NCBI RefSeq assembly: GCF_003364295.1
Contig: NZ_NXLO01000004.1
Span: 186,001 to 250,000, forward strand
Direction: 5' to 3'
DNA length: 64,000 nt
Source of the DNA: Helicobacter sp. MIT 99-5507
GTDB lineage: Bacteria > Campylobacterota > Campylobacteria > Campylobacterales > Helicobacteraceae
The translations under genes and the position numbers were made by a program. The notes beneath the pieces are model-generated. The model was not told the origin of the DNA and made no database searches. It saw only the letters and a list, made by a program, of their open reading frames with translations. Position 1 is the stretch's first letter. Every line of letters starts with the position of its first letter. Positions 9,443-17,713 of this stretch are shown here, one piece after another.

Positions 9443-10008
9443 AAGTAGATTTTATATCGATATCGGCGCAAATGATGGTATAACCCTTAGTAATACATAT
9501 CTACTAGAAAAGCTCGGATGGAGAGGAATCTGCATAGAAGCAAATAAGGATATTTTCACTTTACTAAAGAAAATGCTATTGTTACAATGTAGCATTTACA
9601 GATAGCGATAAAGAAGTGCTATTTTTGAAAGTAAATGGTGAAAATAATATGCTAAGTGGAATAATAGAATCTGACCTAGAGAGCAAATTCTCACAAAATA
9701 ATCTCTACATAAAAAATAATCACAAAATAGATGATAGCGAAGTGGTAAAAGTCCAAGGAATGAGTTTTGATAGTGTTATGAAAAATCACAATATCGATAT
9801 TATTGATTATATATCTATTGATGTTGAAGGCAGGGAGCTAAAAATATTAGAGGCAATTGATTTTGAAAAATATAAAATTTTATTGCTTACGATAGAAAAC
9901 AATAATAAAAAAGATAGAACAATTAGAGATTTTATGCAATCTAGGGGATATAAATGTATAAAGAGATTGACCCAAGATGAAGTTTATGCGAGAGCAGATT
10001 CTTTGTAG
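9435..10008 (+). pseudogene. FkbM-type SAM methyltransferase remnant, frameshifted
   Basis: From an ATG at 9435, overlapping the ychF stop, the frame reads FYIDIGANDGITLSNTY and GWRGICIEANKDIF, the SAM-binding start of FkbM-family methyltransferases, and then hits a stop near 9605. The rest of the domain (NVAFTDSDKEVLFLK, IDYISIDVEGRELKIL, GYKCIKR) is in another frame down to 10008. The piece ENAIV at about 9569-9583 is in the third frame, so at least two single-base indels lie between about 9560 and 9590. No long homopolymer is at the breaks, so phase variation is unlikely. The N-terminus is also short for the family. Such enzymes usually methylate glycans or small molecules. Sequencing error is the main alternative. 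Confidence 0.75.
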
Positions 10009-10046
10009 AATCTATCTTTCATTTTGCCATCGTTATTTTTGTATTA

Positions 10047-10075
10047 TTGAAAATTGCTTTATTTTGTAGTAGAAT
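10047..10075 (+). promoter_or_regulatory. Promoter for secG-frr-pyrE
   Basis: TTGAAA at 10047-10052 and TAGAAT at 10070-10075 with a 17-base spacer, about 49 bases upstream of the secG ATG. The transcript leader would contain an inverted repeat built from AGAATCTT and AAGATTCT. Confidence 0.5.
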
Positions 10076-10123
10076 CTTAGATTTTCTTTTTAAAAAAGAT
10101 TCTATTAAATAAATGGAGTAGAT

Positions 10124-10489
10124 ATGACTAGTATCTTACTAATAACACAAATCATAATAGCAGTAATAATTACAATCGCAGTCCTTTTACAAAAGAGCTC
10201 TAGCATCGGTTTGGGCGTGTATAGTGGAAGCAATGAATCTTTATTTGGTGCAAAAGGTCCTGCTGGATTTATGGCAAAATTCACTATGATTATGGGATTG
10301 TTATTTATCATAAATACAATAGCACTTGGATGGGCATATTCAAAACAGATGAATAAATCAGTTTTAGATAGCACAAAAGTAGAATCTAGTGTGCCAAAAT
10401 TGCCTGCAAATAGTTTAGATTCTAATCCTTTAGGCTCTACTAAATCGCCATTTGATGCGCCATCAGCACCATTGTTGCCAAATAAATAA
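10124..10489 (+). CDS. secG: Preprotein translocase subunit SecG
   Basis: Small accessory subunit of the SecYEG translocon in the inner membrane. The 121 residues have two transmembrane segments (about 5-22 and 50-68) separated by the conserved [15 protein letters not shown] and [13 protein letters not shown] region, then a Ser/Pro/Lys-rich tail extending the usual length, as in Helicobacter. It starts the secG-frr-pyrE-RDD operon, the same order I recall from H. pylori. Confidence 0.94.
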   Translation: MTSILLITQIIIAVIITIAVLLQKSSSIGLGVYSGSNESLFGAKGPAGFMAKFTMIMGLLFIINTIALGWAYSKQMNKSVLDSTKVESSVPKLPANSLDSNPLGSTKSPFDAPSAPLLPNK

Positions 10490-10500
10490 GGAAAATTATT

Positions 10501-11058
10501 ATGTTAAATGATATTTATAATAGCACAAAAGCCAATATGCAAAAGAGTATTGATTCACTAAGAAGGGATTTTGGCACATTAAGAAGTGGTAAAGTCTCTA
10601 CAATGATATTAGATAATATTAAAATCGATTATTATGGCACACCTACTCCTCTTAATCAAGTTGGTTCTGTTATAGCAAAAGATGCAACTACTATAATTAT
10701 CACCCCTTGGGAGAAAAATCTATTAAAAGATATAGAAAGAGCGATATTAGAAGCTAATATTGGTGTAAATCCAAATAGTGATAGCGGTAGTGTAAAGCTA
10801 TTTTTCCCACCTATGACAAAAGAGCAAAGACAAGCAATCGCAAAAGATGCAAAAGCTATGGGCGAGAAAGCAAAGATTGCTATAAGAAATATTCGTCATG
10901 ATTCTAATAATTCAATTAAAAAAATTGAAAAAGATAAGGCTATTACAGAGGATGAAGGTAGAGCTGGTCTTGATGAAATACAAAAATATACTGATGAATT
11001 TGTAAAAACAATAGAAGAAATGGTAAAAAATAAAGAAGATGAAATATTAAAGGTCTGA
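10501..11058 (+). CDS. frr: Ribosome recycling factor
   Basis: Works with EF-G to split post-termination ribosomes. The 185 residues match the family throughout: [20 protein letters not shown] at the N-terminus, [14 protein letters not shown], the [10 protein letters not shown] segment and the C-terminal helix [11 protein letters not shown]. Start ATG follows AAGGAAAA. It lies 11 bases after secG and three bases before pyrE. Confidence 0.97.
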   Translation: MLNDIYNSTKANMQKSIDSLRRDFGTLRSGKVSTMILDNIKIDYYGTPTPLNQVGSVIAKDATTIIITPWEKNLLKDIERAILEANIGVNPNSDSGSVKLFFPPMTKEQRQAIAKDAKAMGEKAKIAIRNIRHDSNNSIKKIEKDKAITEDEGRAGLDEIQKYTDEFVKTIEEMVKNKEDEILKV

Positions 11059-11061
11059 TTT

Positions 11062-11670
11062 ATGGATATCAAGAAATATTACCTAGATGCAAATGCGCTT
11101 TTGGAAGGACATTTTTTATTAAGTAGTGGCAATCACTCAAAGTATTATCTACAATCTGCTAAAGTCCTGGAGAATCCAAATGTAGCAGAGATTCTTGCAA
11201 TTGAATTAGCAAGAAAAATAAAAGAATATGGGATTAAAGTAGATTGTGTTTGTTCTCCTGCATTAGGTGGTATTTTGGCTGGATATGAGCTTGCTAGAGC
11301 ACTTGGTGTGAAATTTATTTTTACAGAAAGAGTAAATGGCAAAATGACTCTTAGACGCGGATTTAGCATAAGATATACTGATAAAGTAGTCATTTGTGAA
11401 GATATTATTACAACAGGTGGAAGTGCTTTAGAATCTGCTAGATGTATAGAAACTACAGGTGGTGAAGTAGTGGCTTTTGCTGCTCTTGCAAATAGAGGAT
11501 TTTGCAAAAGAGTAGATTCTACTTTGGAGAGAAAAGATGAATGCAAACTTCCATTTAATATTCCATTATTTGCATTAGATGATTTTGTATTTGATATATA
11601 TGATGAAAAATCCTGCCCTATGTGTGCAAGTGGTAGTGTAGCAATTAAGCCTGGAAGTCGTGGTAATTAG
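11062..11670 (+). CDS. pyrE: Orotate phosphoribosyltransferase
   Basis: Pyrimidine biosynthesis: converts orotate and PRPP to OMP. The 202 residues contain the N-terminal [16 protein letters not shown] substrate loop, [13 protein letters not shown], the catalytic-loop Lys region, and the PRPP-binding motif [16 protein letters not shown]. The C-terminal CPMCASG is found in the epsilonproteobacterial form. It is the third gene of the secG operon. Confidence 0.96.
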   Translation: MDIKKYYLDANALLEGHFLLSSGNHSKYYLQSAKVLENPNVAEILAIELARKIKEYGIKVDCVCSPALGGILAGYELARALGVKFIFTERVNGKMTLRRGFSIRYTDKVVICEDIITTGGSALESARCIETTGGEVVAFAALANRGFCKRVDSTLERKDECKLPFNIPLFALDDFVFDIYDEKSCPMCASGSVAIKPGSRGN

Positions 11671-11685
11671 GCTCTAAATTTGTAG

Positions 11686-12132
11686 ATGAAAAATAATAAG
11701 GCACATAAGCAAATAGAATCTAATAGCATAATAAAAAAAATGTTTTTGATAGAGCGCATCAAGGCATTTATTACAGATATTTTTATGATATATATGCCTA
11801 TTTTATATATTGCTACTTATGGAATCTTAGGTTCCAAAGAGGCGTTTCAATCTAATCAATTAGTTATTCTTATTTGCTTTTTAGTGTATGCATTTATCAC
11901 TTCATTGCTATTTTTTTTAAAGTCTCAAACTCTTGGATATATGTATGCAGAGATTAAATTGGTTAGAGATGATGGTAAAAAAGTGGGCTTTTTTTTAGCA
12001 TTATTTAGATTTTTTGCATTTTGTTTTAGTATGAGTTTGTTATTTGGTTTTTTTATTCCATTTATGAATAAAAATAGACGCACATTTCATGATCTTGTAG
12101 CTAAAACAAATATCATTGAATGCAAAAAATAG
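11686..12132 (+). CDS. RDD family membrane protein
   Basis: A 148-residue membrane protein with about three transmembrane segments. The RDD-domain marks are the basic segment before the first helix (ERIKAFITDIFMI), the charged KLVRDDGKKVGFF loop and the terminal NRRTFHDLVAKT. RDD proteins are widespread; some take part in ion exchange, but most are uncharacterised. Its position after pyrE matches the H. pylori arrangement. Two eight-T runs occur in the coding sequence without breaking the frame. Confidence 0.8.
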   Translation: MKNNKAHKQIESNSIIKKMFLIERIKAFITDIFMIYMPILYIATYGILGSKEAFQSNQLVILICFLVYAFITSLLFFLKSQTLGYMYAEIKLVRDDGKKVGFFLALFRFFAFCFSMSLLFGFFIPFMNKNRRTFHDLVAKTNIIECKK

Positions 12133-12229
12133 AAATAATTTATAAAATAAGTGTAATAAAGTAAAGCATTATTAATTATTTTATACTCTAAACTGCTATT
12201 TTTTAAACTAAAATTTACTAATAAAAATA

Positions 12230-12235
12230 TACAAT
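12230..12235 (+). promoter_or_regulatory. Candidate -10 box for atpB
   Basis: TACAAT preceded by an A/T-rich stretch, about 38 bases before the atpB start, in the 140-base gap after the RDD gene. No convincing -35. Prediction only. Confidence 0.35.
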
Positions 12236-12273
12236 TTAGGCGTTTATATTTTTATTTATTACTGAGGGATTTG

Positions 12274-12957
12274 ATGGAAAACAGGCTTTTTACTTTTGCT
12301 AGTTTAATTAATGCAAATCATAATTTTATCATCGGATTTTATACTATTTTGACCGCAATTTTAGTTTTATTATTTGCTAGGTTGGCTACAAGAAAATTAG
12401 AGGTTGTGCCAAGTGGATTACAAAATGTCGCTGAAGTGTTTTTGAGTGGAATCTTATTTTTTGCAAAAGATGCAATAGGTGAAAAATTAGCAAGAAAATA
12501 TATACCACTTACAGCTACTATAGCATTGATTGTATTTACTGCAAATATTATAGGTATCATACCAGGTTTTGAAGCACCTAGTTCAAGCTGGAGCTTTACT
12601 CTAGTATTAGCACTTATTGTATTTTTTTATTATCATTTTGAAGGCATTAGAGAGCATGGTTTTATACATTATTTCGGGCATTTTATGGGACCTGTAAAAT
12701 GGCTTGCACCACTTATGTTTCCTGTTGAGATTATATCTCATTGCTCAAGAGTTGTATCGCTTTCATTTAGGCTTTTTGGAAATATAAAAGGTGATGATGT
12801 ATTTTTGCTTGTAATGTTAATGCTTGCTCCTTGGGTAGCACCACTTCCTGCATTTGCAATACTTACTTTTATGGCTTGTTTGCAAGCATTTATATTTATG
12901 ATACTTACTTATGTTTATTTAGCTGGAGCTTTAATAATAGATGAAGAACAGCATTAG
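12274..12957 (+). CDS. atpB: ATP synthase F0 subunit a
   Basis: Proton-channel subunit of the F1F0 ATP synthase in the inner membrane. The 227 residues carry several transmembrane helices and the essential-arginine helix [18 protein letters not shown], plus [20 protein letters not shown], very close to the H. pylori protein. ATG 12274 is preferred over the in-frame TTG at 12271 because GAGGG at 12264-12268 is then five bases away. As usual in this lineage atpB stands apart from the other ATP synthase genes. It overlaps the next small gene. Confidence 0.97.
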   Translation: MENRLFTFASLINANHNFIIGFYTILTAILVLLFARLATRKLEVVPSGLQNVAEVFLSGILFFAKDAIGEKLARKYIPLTATIALIVFTANIIGIIPGFEAPSSSWSFTLVLALIVFFYYHFEGIREHGFIHYFGHFMGPVKWLAPLMFPVEIISHCSRVVSLSFRLFGNIKGDDVFLLVMLMLAPWVAPLPAFAILTFMACLQAFIFMILTYVYLAGALIIDEEQH

Positions 12958-13258
12958 AAAAAGGTATTTTAAACCAAAATCATCTATAAAATCAGATAGT
13001 GTATTGTTATATAATATCTCATTTATTACTACATTAACAGAAATGCTTATTGGTGCGATACTTGGCATTGCATTATGTCTTGGTGTTATCTTTTCATTTT
13101 TCATTTTAAAAGGAAGTATTTTAGTTTCAGTAGTATTATTTTGTGTAATTATGATAATTGCAGTTTTTCTAGTATTTTTGTTTAAATATGTGTTTTTGTC
13201 TGTTATTTTGAAGACTAAAGAAATAGAAATTTTAGAAAAGATTTATTTAAAAACTTAA
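12941..13258 (+). CDS. Small two-helix membrane protein of unknown function
   Basis: A 105-residue protein with a basic N-terminus ([13 protein letters not shown]) and two long hydrophobic segments (about 35-57 and 62-85). It starts inside the atpB coding sequence (17-base overlap) and ends four bases before the ThiE-like gene, so it is probably co-translated with atpB. No motif was recognised. A role in ATP synthase assembly would be guesswork from position alone. Confidence 0.6.
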   Translation: MKNSIRKRYFKPKSSIKSDSVLLYNISFITTLTEMLIGAILGIALCLGVIFSFFILKGSILVSVVLFCVIMIIAVFLVFLFKYVFLSVILKTKEIEILEKIYLKT

Positions 13259-13262
13259 ATTT

Positions 13263-13796
13263 ATGAAGTTAGATAAATTTTTAATCACAAGTCATAAATT
13301 TTATAGTGATATAGATTCAAATATCTCATATGCTTATGATTGTGGTGTTTCAAAAATATATCTAAGAGAATTTGAGCTATCTAGATTCTATATTTTTTTG
13401 GAGATATGCCAAAAATTTAATATTTTATTATTTGTTAATTATATAGATAAACATAAAGAATGTATTTTAAAATATGCTCATGGTATTCATCTAAAAAGTA
13501 AAGATTTTACTCTAATAAATTTAATTCCTAGTGAAAAATTAGTATCATATAGTGCACATAATTTAAATGATGTAGATAAGGCTTATAATAAAGATATAGA
13601 CTTTATTTTTCTAAGCCCAGTATTTTTTGTAGCTGGAAAGAATAAGCCTCTTGGGATTGAGTATTTTTATAATTTACCTGATAAATATAAAAATAAGATT
13701 TATGCATTAGGTGGTATAGATTCTAATAATATTAGTATGTTTTATGATACTAATATTAGAGGTGTTGCCGGTATAAGAATGTTTTTAAAGGTTTAA
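13263..13796 (+). CDS. ThiE/TenI-like TIM-barrel protein (thiamine phosphate synthase family)
   Basis: A 177-residue protein with the features of the ThiE/TenI superfamily: SYSAHNLNDVDKA (equivalent of the family GxSxH segment), DFIFLSPVFF, KPLGIEYF and the phosphate-binding end YALGGIDSNN with GVAGIRMF. ThiE joins thiazole and pyrimidine phosphates; TenI isomerises the thiazole. It is shorter than classical ThiE (about 210) and lacks its clear N-terminal pyrimidine-binding part, so TenI or a divergent ThiE is possible. thiG lies 3 kb downstream, which supports a thiamine role. Confidence 0.7.
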   Translation: MKLDKFLITSHKFYSDIDSNISYAYDCGVSKIYLREFELSRFYIFLEICQKFNILLFVNYIDKHKECILKYAHGIHLKSKDFTLINLIPSEKLVSYSAHNLNDVDKAYNKDIDFIFLSPVFFVAGKNKPLGIEYFYNLPDKYKNKIYALGGIDSNNISMFYDTNIRGVAGIRMFLKV

Positions 13797-13797
13797 T

Positions 13798-14598
13798 ATG
13801 TTTAAAAAATTTTTGTATCTTTGTTTATTTTGTATAGTTGCAAATGCTAGATTTATTACTGAAACAGGATATAGATATAGTTTTTATCAATACGAAGAAC
13901 CTGGTCTTATGAAAATAAATGGCACGCTCCATGCTTTTTTTGCAAAATTAGCATATATTAGTGATTTTATAAGCACAGAAATGAATTATGCCCAATCATT
14001 TAATGCAAATTTAAAATACAATGGTTCTACACAAGGTGGGACGCCACTAGTAAATATTCCATCAGAAGATAATTTTTTTAATGCTGATTATAAAATTGGT
14101 GCGAGACTTGGACTCTATAATAATTATGAAGGTTTTGGATATCTTGGCATTGGATATAGATATTTAAACAATAGAATCTCTGGAAGTGGTGGGTATAGAA
14201 GAGAGCAGGTTTATTATTATGTTCCTGTAGGTTTTTATGCAAGCGATAGCATGTCCTCTCGTGGATTATTTGCAAGATATGGATTTGAATTTAGATATAT
14301 GTTTTTAGGCATCAATAAGACGCATATAGGTGATGCAATACAAGGTATTAATCCTAGTGTATTAGAGATGGAACAAAAACATGGACTTGGGTTTAGAACA
14401 CATTTTGGATTTGATTATATTATGATTAATGATTTTAAATTATTTACGCAGCTTAGTGCCGAATATTGGTATATAAGAGAATCTAGCGTAGGCATTACAA
14501 CTTACAAAGATAATAGCGGAAAGATAGTTCAACAATCTTGGGTGGAGCCTAGAAATAATACAGTTCAGTTTTCTATAGAAGTTGGATTAGGATTCTAA
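13798..14598 (+). CDS. Outer membrane beta-barrel protein
   Basis: A 266-residue protein with a signal peptide (MFKKFLYLCLFCIVANA, cleavage near residue 17) and beta-strand-like alternation, many Tyr and Gly residues, and a C-terminal Phe (VGLGF) as expected for BamA-inserted barrels. It fits the many small Helicobacter outer-membrane proteins, but I cannot assign a named family or substrate. It starts one base after the ThiE/TenI-like stop codon and is followed two bases later by the ZIP transporter, suggesting one transcript. Confidence 0.7.
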   Translation: MFKKFLYLCLFCIVANARFITETGYRYSFYQYEEPGLMKINGTLHAFFAKLAYISDFISTEMNYAQSFNANLKYNGSTQGGTPLVNIPSEDNFFNADYKIGARLGLYNNYEGFGYLGIGYRYLNNRISGSGGYRREQVYYYVPVGFYASDSMSSRGLFARYGFEFRYMFLGINKTHIGDAIQGINPSVLEMEQKHGLGFRTHFGFDYIMINDFKLFTQLSAEYWYIRESSVGITTYKDNSGKIVQQSWVEPRNNTVQFSIEVGLGF

Positions 14599-14600
14599 AT

Positions 14601-15434
14601 ATGCAAATTGATTTAATATCATTTTTGTATGCTTTTGGTCTTACTATTCTTGCTGGTATTAGCACTGCTTTTGGTGCATTTTTAGCATTTTTCAAAATGA
14701 AAGATGAAAGTAGGGTATTATCATTTGGTCTTGGATTTAGTGGTGGAGTGATGATTTATCTTAGTTTTGTTGAAATACTTCCAAAATCAATAGAGCATTT
14801 TTCAAGATCTTGTAGTGATACTTATTCAAATATATTTGGTGTGATTTGTTTTTTTGTTGGTATGTTGATAGCATTTGGTATTGATTTTTTAATACCAAAA
14901 GATGTGAATCCTCATGAATTAAAAAGCCAAAATGAAGTTTATTGCGAGTTGGCAAATAAGAAACAATATATTTCATCAAACAAACACATACAAAGAACCG
15001 CCATTTTTACTGCTATTGCAATTACTATTCATAATTTTCCAGAGGGATTTGCTACATTTGTATCTGCATTGGATAATTTTGTATTTGGTTTAAGTATTGC
15101 TATTGCTGTTGCAATCCACAATATTCCAGAAGGTTTGGCTGTATCGCTTCCTATTTACTATGCCACTGGAGATAAAAAACAGGCATTAAAACTTACATTA
15201 TTATCAGGTTTAGCCGAGCCATTAGGTGCTATTATAGGTTATTTTATGCTTGCTCCATTGTTGGGTGATTATACACTAGCTATTGGTTTTGGAATTATTG
15301 CTGGAATCATGGTATTTATCTCTATTGATAGCTTGCTTCCTGCATCAAAACTTAGCACAAAGGGGCATGAATCTGTTATTGGTGTGATGTTTGGTATGGT
15401 AATTATGGCAATTAGTCTTATTTTATTATCTTGA
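14601..15434 (+). CDS. zupT: ZIP family divalent metal transporter (ZupT-like)
   Basis: Inner-membrane importer of zinc and possibly iron or other divalent metals. The 277 residues have about eight transmembrane segments with the two metal-site helices HNFPEGFATF and HNIPEGLAVSLP, an exact match to the ZupT signature. A loop with acidic and histidine residues lies between helices 3 and 4. The family is broad in specificity, so the physiological metal is not settled by sequence. Confidence 0.9.
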   Translation: MQIDLISFLYAFGLTILAGISTAFGAFLAFFKMKDESRVLSFGLGFSGGVMIYLSFVEILPKSIEHFSRSCSDTYSNIFGVICFFVGMLIAFGIDFLIPKDVNPHELKSQNEVYCELANKKQYISSNKHIQRTAIFTAIAITIHNFPEGFATFVSALDNFVFGLSIAIAVAIHNIPEGLAVSLPIYYATGDKKQALKLTLLSGLAEPLGAIIGYFMLAPLLGDYTLAIGFGIIAGIMVFISIDSLLPASKLSTKGHESVIGVMFGMVIMAISLILLS

Positions 15435-15453
15435 ATTTTTAAAGGAGGTATTT

Positions 15454-16833
15454 ATGGATAATATTTACTTAGATACTAGAATCTTAGATAAAAATGCAAT
15501 AGATACATTTAGCTTAAATGAAGAGTTGTTGATAGAAAATGCAGCAAGTGGGCTTGAATCTTGTATTGACAAGCATGCAAGTGCTAATTCATTTATCATT
15601 ATAGTCGTTGGTAGTGGTAATAATGGCGCTGATGGACTTGCACTTGCTAGAAGATTGCATGGTAAATATAATGTAAAGATATATATGCCAAAAGAGCCAA
15701 AAAGTGAATTATCTCGTATTGAATTACAAAGATTAAAAAAATTAAATGCTAAATTTATAGATAAATTATTTTTATGTGATATTGTTATTGATTGTTTATT
15801 TGGTAGCGGTTTTGAGGGTGATTTGGATTTAGAATATCAAGAAATTATTTATAATATGAATAATATCGCAAGATTAAATATTGCTTGTGATATTCCAAGT
15901 GGTATAGATTCTATAGGTTTTATCTCTAGTGTTGCTTTTAAGGCTGATATTACTATTAGTATGGGGGCGTTAAAATTAGCCTATTTTAGCGATGTTGCAA
16001 AAGATTATATAGGTGAGATTGTAGAAGTAAATCTTGGAATTTCTAAAGCTTTATATGAACAAGATTCTAAATATAAGATTCTCCTCAAAAGTGATTTTAA
16101 TCCACCAAAAAGAAGATTACAAAATACACACAAAGGTGATTTTGGACATTGTTGTATTATTGCTGGTCAAAAAGAAGGTGCTAGTATTCTTAGTGCTCTT
16201 AGTGCTTTTGCATTTGGTAGCGGTTTGGTTAGTATTATTGGTGATGTAAAGAATCCACCATATCATATAATGAATTCTATAACATTACCAGATAACTGCA
16301 CTTCTATTGCCTTTGGAATGGGGCTTGGAGATAGAATTAATAAATACAATTTTGATTTTTTAGGTGAGATTCCAAGTGTCCTTGATGCTGATATGTTTTA
16401 TAGTCCTGATTTATTAGATATCTTAAATAAAGGAAATATAGTCCTTACTCCACACTTAAAAGAGTTTTCAGCACTTTTGAAAAACTCTCTTTTTGGTGAT
16501 TTTAATATAGATTATATAGCAAAGCATAAAATCCAGCTAACAGAAGAGTTTTCATATAAACATAAAAATGTAGTTTTACTTCTAAAAGGTGCAAATACGA
16601 TAATTGCACAAGGTGGGAATCTTTATATAAACAATTTTGGAAATAGCAATCTTTCAAAAGGTGGAAGTGGCGATATTTTAAGCGGCATGATAGCATCGCT
16701 ACTAAGTCAAAAATATTCATTGCTTGATGCGGCTATTACAGCATCACTTGCTCATTCTTTTGCCTCAAGAGCGATTAAGACAAGTTATGGATTAGAACCT
16801 CTTGATTTGATTGAGGAAATTAAGAAATTTTAA
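15454..16833 (+). CDS. nnrD: Bifunctional NAD(P)H-hydrate epimerase / ADP-dependent dehydratase
   Basis: Repairs hydrated NADH and NADPH. The 459 residues carry the N-terminal YjeF-N epimerase domain ([25 protein letters not shown]) and the C-terminal ribokinase-like dehydratase domain ([42 protein letters not shown]), so both activities look intact. The start is well supported: a near-consensus AAAGGAGGT is seven bases upstream of the ATG. The stop is ten bases from thiG. Confidence 0.94.
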   Translation: MDNIYLDTRILDKNAIDTFSLNEELLIENAASGLESCIDKHASANSFIIIVVGSGNNGADGLALARRLHGKYNVKIYMPKEPKSELSRIELQRLKKLNAKFIDKLFLCDIVIDCLFGSGFEGDLDLEYQEIIYNMNNIARLNIACDIPSGIDSIGFISSVAFKADITISMGALKLAYFSDVAKDYIGEIVEVNLGISKALYEQDSKYKILLKSDFNPPKRRLQNTHKGDFGHCCIIAGQKEGASILSALSAFAFGSGLVSIIGDVKNPPYHIMNSITLPDNCTSIAFGMGLGDRINKYNFDFLGEIPSVLDADMFYSPDLLDILNKGNIVLTPHLKEFSALLKNSLFGDFNIDYIAKHKIQLTEEFSYKHKNVVLLLKGANTIIAQGGNLYINNFGNSNLSKGGSGDILSGMIASLLSQKYSLLDAAITASLAHSFASRAIKTSYGLEPLDLIEEIKKF

Positions 16834-16843
16834 GGAAATATTT

Positions 16844-17620
16844 ATGGATAAATTAATTATTGGCGGCATTGAATTTAGTTCAAGACTTATTGTTGGCAGT
16901 GGCAAGTATAAAGATTATAAAATAACAAGAGAAGCAACACTTGCAAGTAATGCAGATATGATAACTATTGCAGTAAGAAGAGTAAATATTACAGATAATA
17001 AAAGCGAAAATTTACTTGATTATTTCAAAGATACTAATATAAAATTTTTGCCAAATTCTGCTGGTTGCACTACTTGTAATGAGGCTGTTGGATTATTTAG
17101 GCTTGTTAGAGAGGCAACAGGAATAAATACAATAAAACTTGAAATCATAGGTGATACAAATAAAACTCTTTATCCAGATGTGCTAGAAACACTCAAGGCA
17201 TGTGAAATATTAAGTAAAGAAGGTTTTATTGTTTTTGCATATTCAAATGACGATCCAATCATGGCAAAAAAATTAGAAGATTCTGGAGCAAGTGCGGTTA
17301 TGCCACTTGCAGCTCCTATTGGTAGTGGGCTTGGAATCCAAAACAAATATAATATTATTTTTATCAAAGAAGCAATAAAAGTCCCTGTGATAGTTGATGC
17401 TGGGGTTGGTTGTGCAAGTGATGCAGCAATTGCAATGGAACTTGGTGCTGATGGAGTGCTAAGTAATTCTGCTATAGCTTTATCTTCAAATCCAATTTTG
17501 ATGGCAGAAGCTATGAGAGATGCAGTTATTGCAGGAAGAAAAAGTTATTTAGCAGGCAGGATTCCAAAAAAACCATATGCGACTGCTTCTTCACCTATTG
17601 ATGGACTTGTGCAGTTGTAG
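16844..17620 (+). CDS. thiG: Thiazole synthase ThiG
   Basis: Forms the thiazole phosphate of thiamine from deoxyxylulose-5-phosphate, dehydroglycine and ThiS thiocarboxylate. The 258-residue TIM barrel shows [14 protein letters not shown], the Schiff-base lysine segment [30 protein letters not shown] and [10 protein letters not shown]. The ATG at 16844 was chosen over an earlier in-frame TTG (16811) because AAGGA at 16832-16836 is seven bases upstream and the family begins near MDKLIIGG. No thiS, thiH or TPP riboswitch was seen here. Confidence 0.95.
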   Translation: MDKLIIGGIEFSSRLIVGSGKYKDYKITREATLASNADMITIAVRRVNITDNKSENLLDYFKDTNIKFLPNSAGCTTCNEAVGLFRLVREATGINTIKLEIIGDTNKTLYPDVLETLKACEILSKEGFIVFAYSNDDPIMAKKLEDSGASAVMPLAAPIGSGLGIQNKYNIIFIKEAIKVPVIVDAGVGCASDAAIAMELGADGVLSNSAIALSSNPILMAEAMRDAVIAGRKSYLAGRIPKKPYATASSPIDGLVQL

Positions 17621-17624
17621 AATC

Positions 17625-17648
17625 TTCTTATAATTTTAATTATAAGAA
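17625..17648. promoter_or_regulatory. Perfect 11-bp-arm palindrome upstream of feoB (Fur-box-like operator or terminator)
   Basis: Arms TTCTTATAATT (17625-17635) and AATTATAAGAA (17638-17648) separated by TT. It lies just after the thiG stop and about 65 bases before feoB. The A/T-rich symmetric sequence resembles Helicobacter Fur boxes (TAATAATnATTATTA-like). With no T-run after it, it is a poor intrinsic terminator, but that role is not excluded. Confidence 0.4.
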
Positions 17649-17674
17649 TTAATTTTAATATAAGCAAATCCTAT

Positions 17675-17680
17675 TACAAT
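17675..17680 (+). promoter_or_regulatory. Candidate -10 box for feoB
   Basis: TACAAT about 33 bases before the feoB start and about 27 bases after the palindrome. No clear -35. Prediction only. Confidence 0.35.
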
Positions 17681-17713
17681 CTTAATTTTTAAATATTTTT
17701 GAGGTTTGTAATA

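Noticed and set aside
16811-16843. Eleven extra residues on ThiG from a TTG start
   Set aside because: The ribosome site AAGGA lies between that TTG and the ATG at 16844, and the added residues are a shadow of the nnrD end.
13200-16850. TPP riboswitch before the ThiE/TenI-like gene or thiG
   Set aside because: Both genes start within a few bases of the preceding stop codon, leaving no room for an aptamer, and no TPP-box motif was seen.
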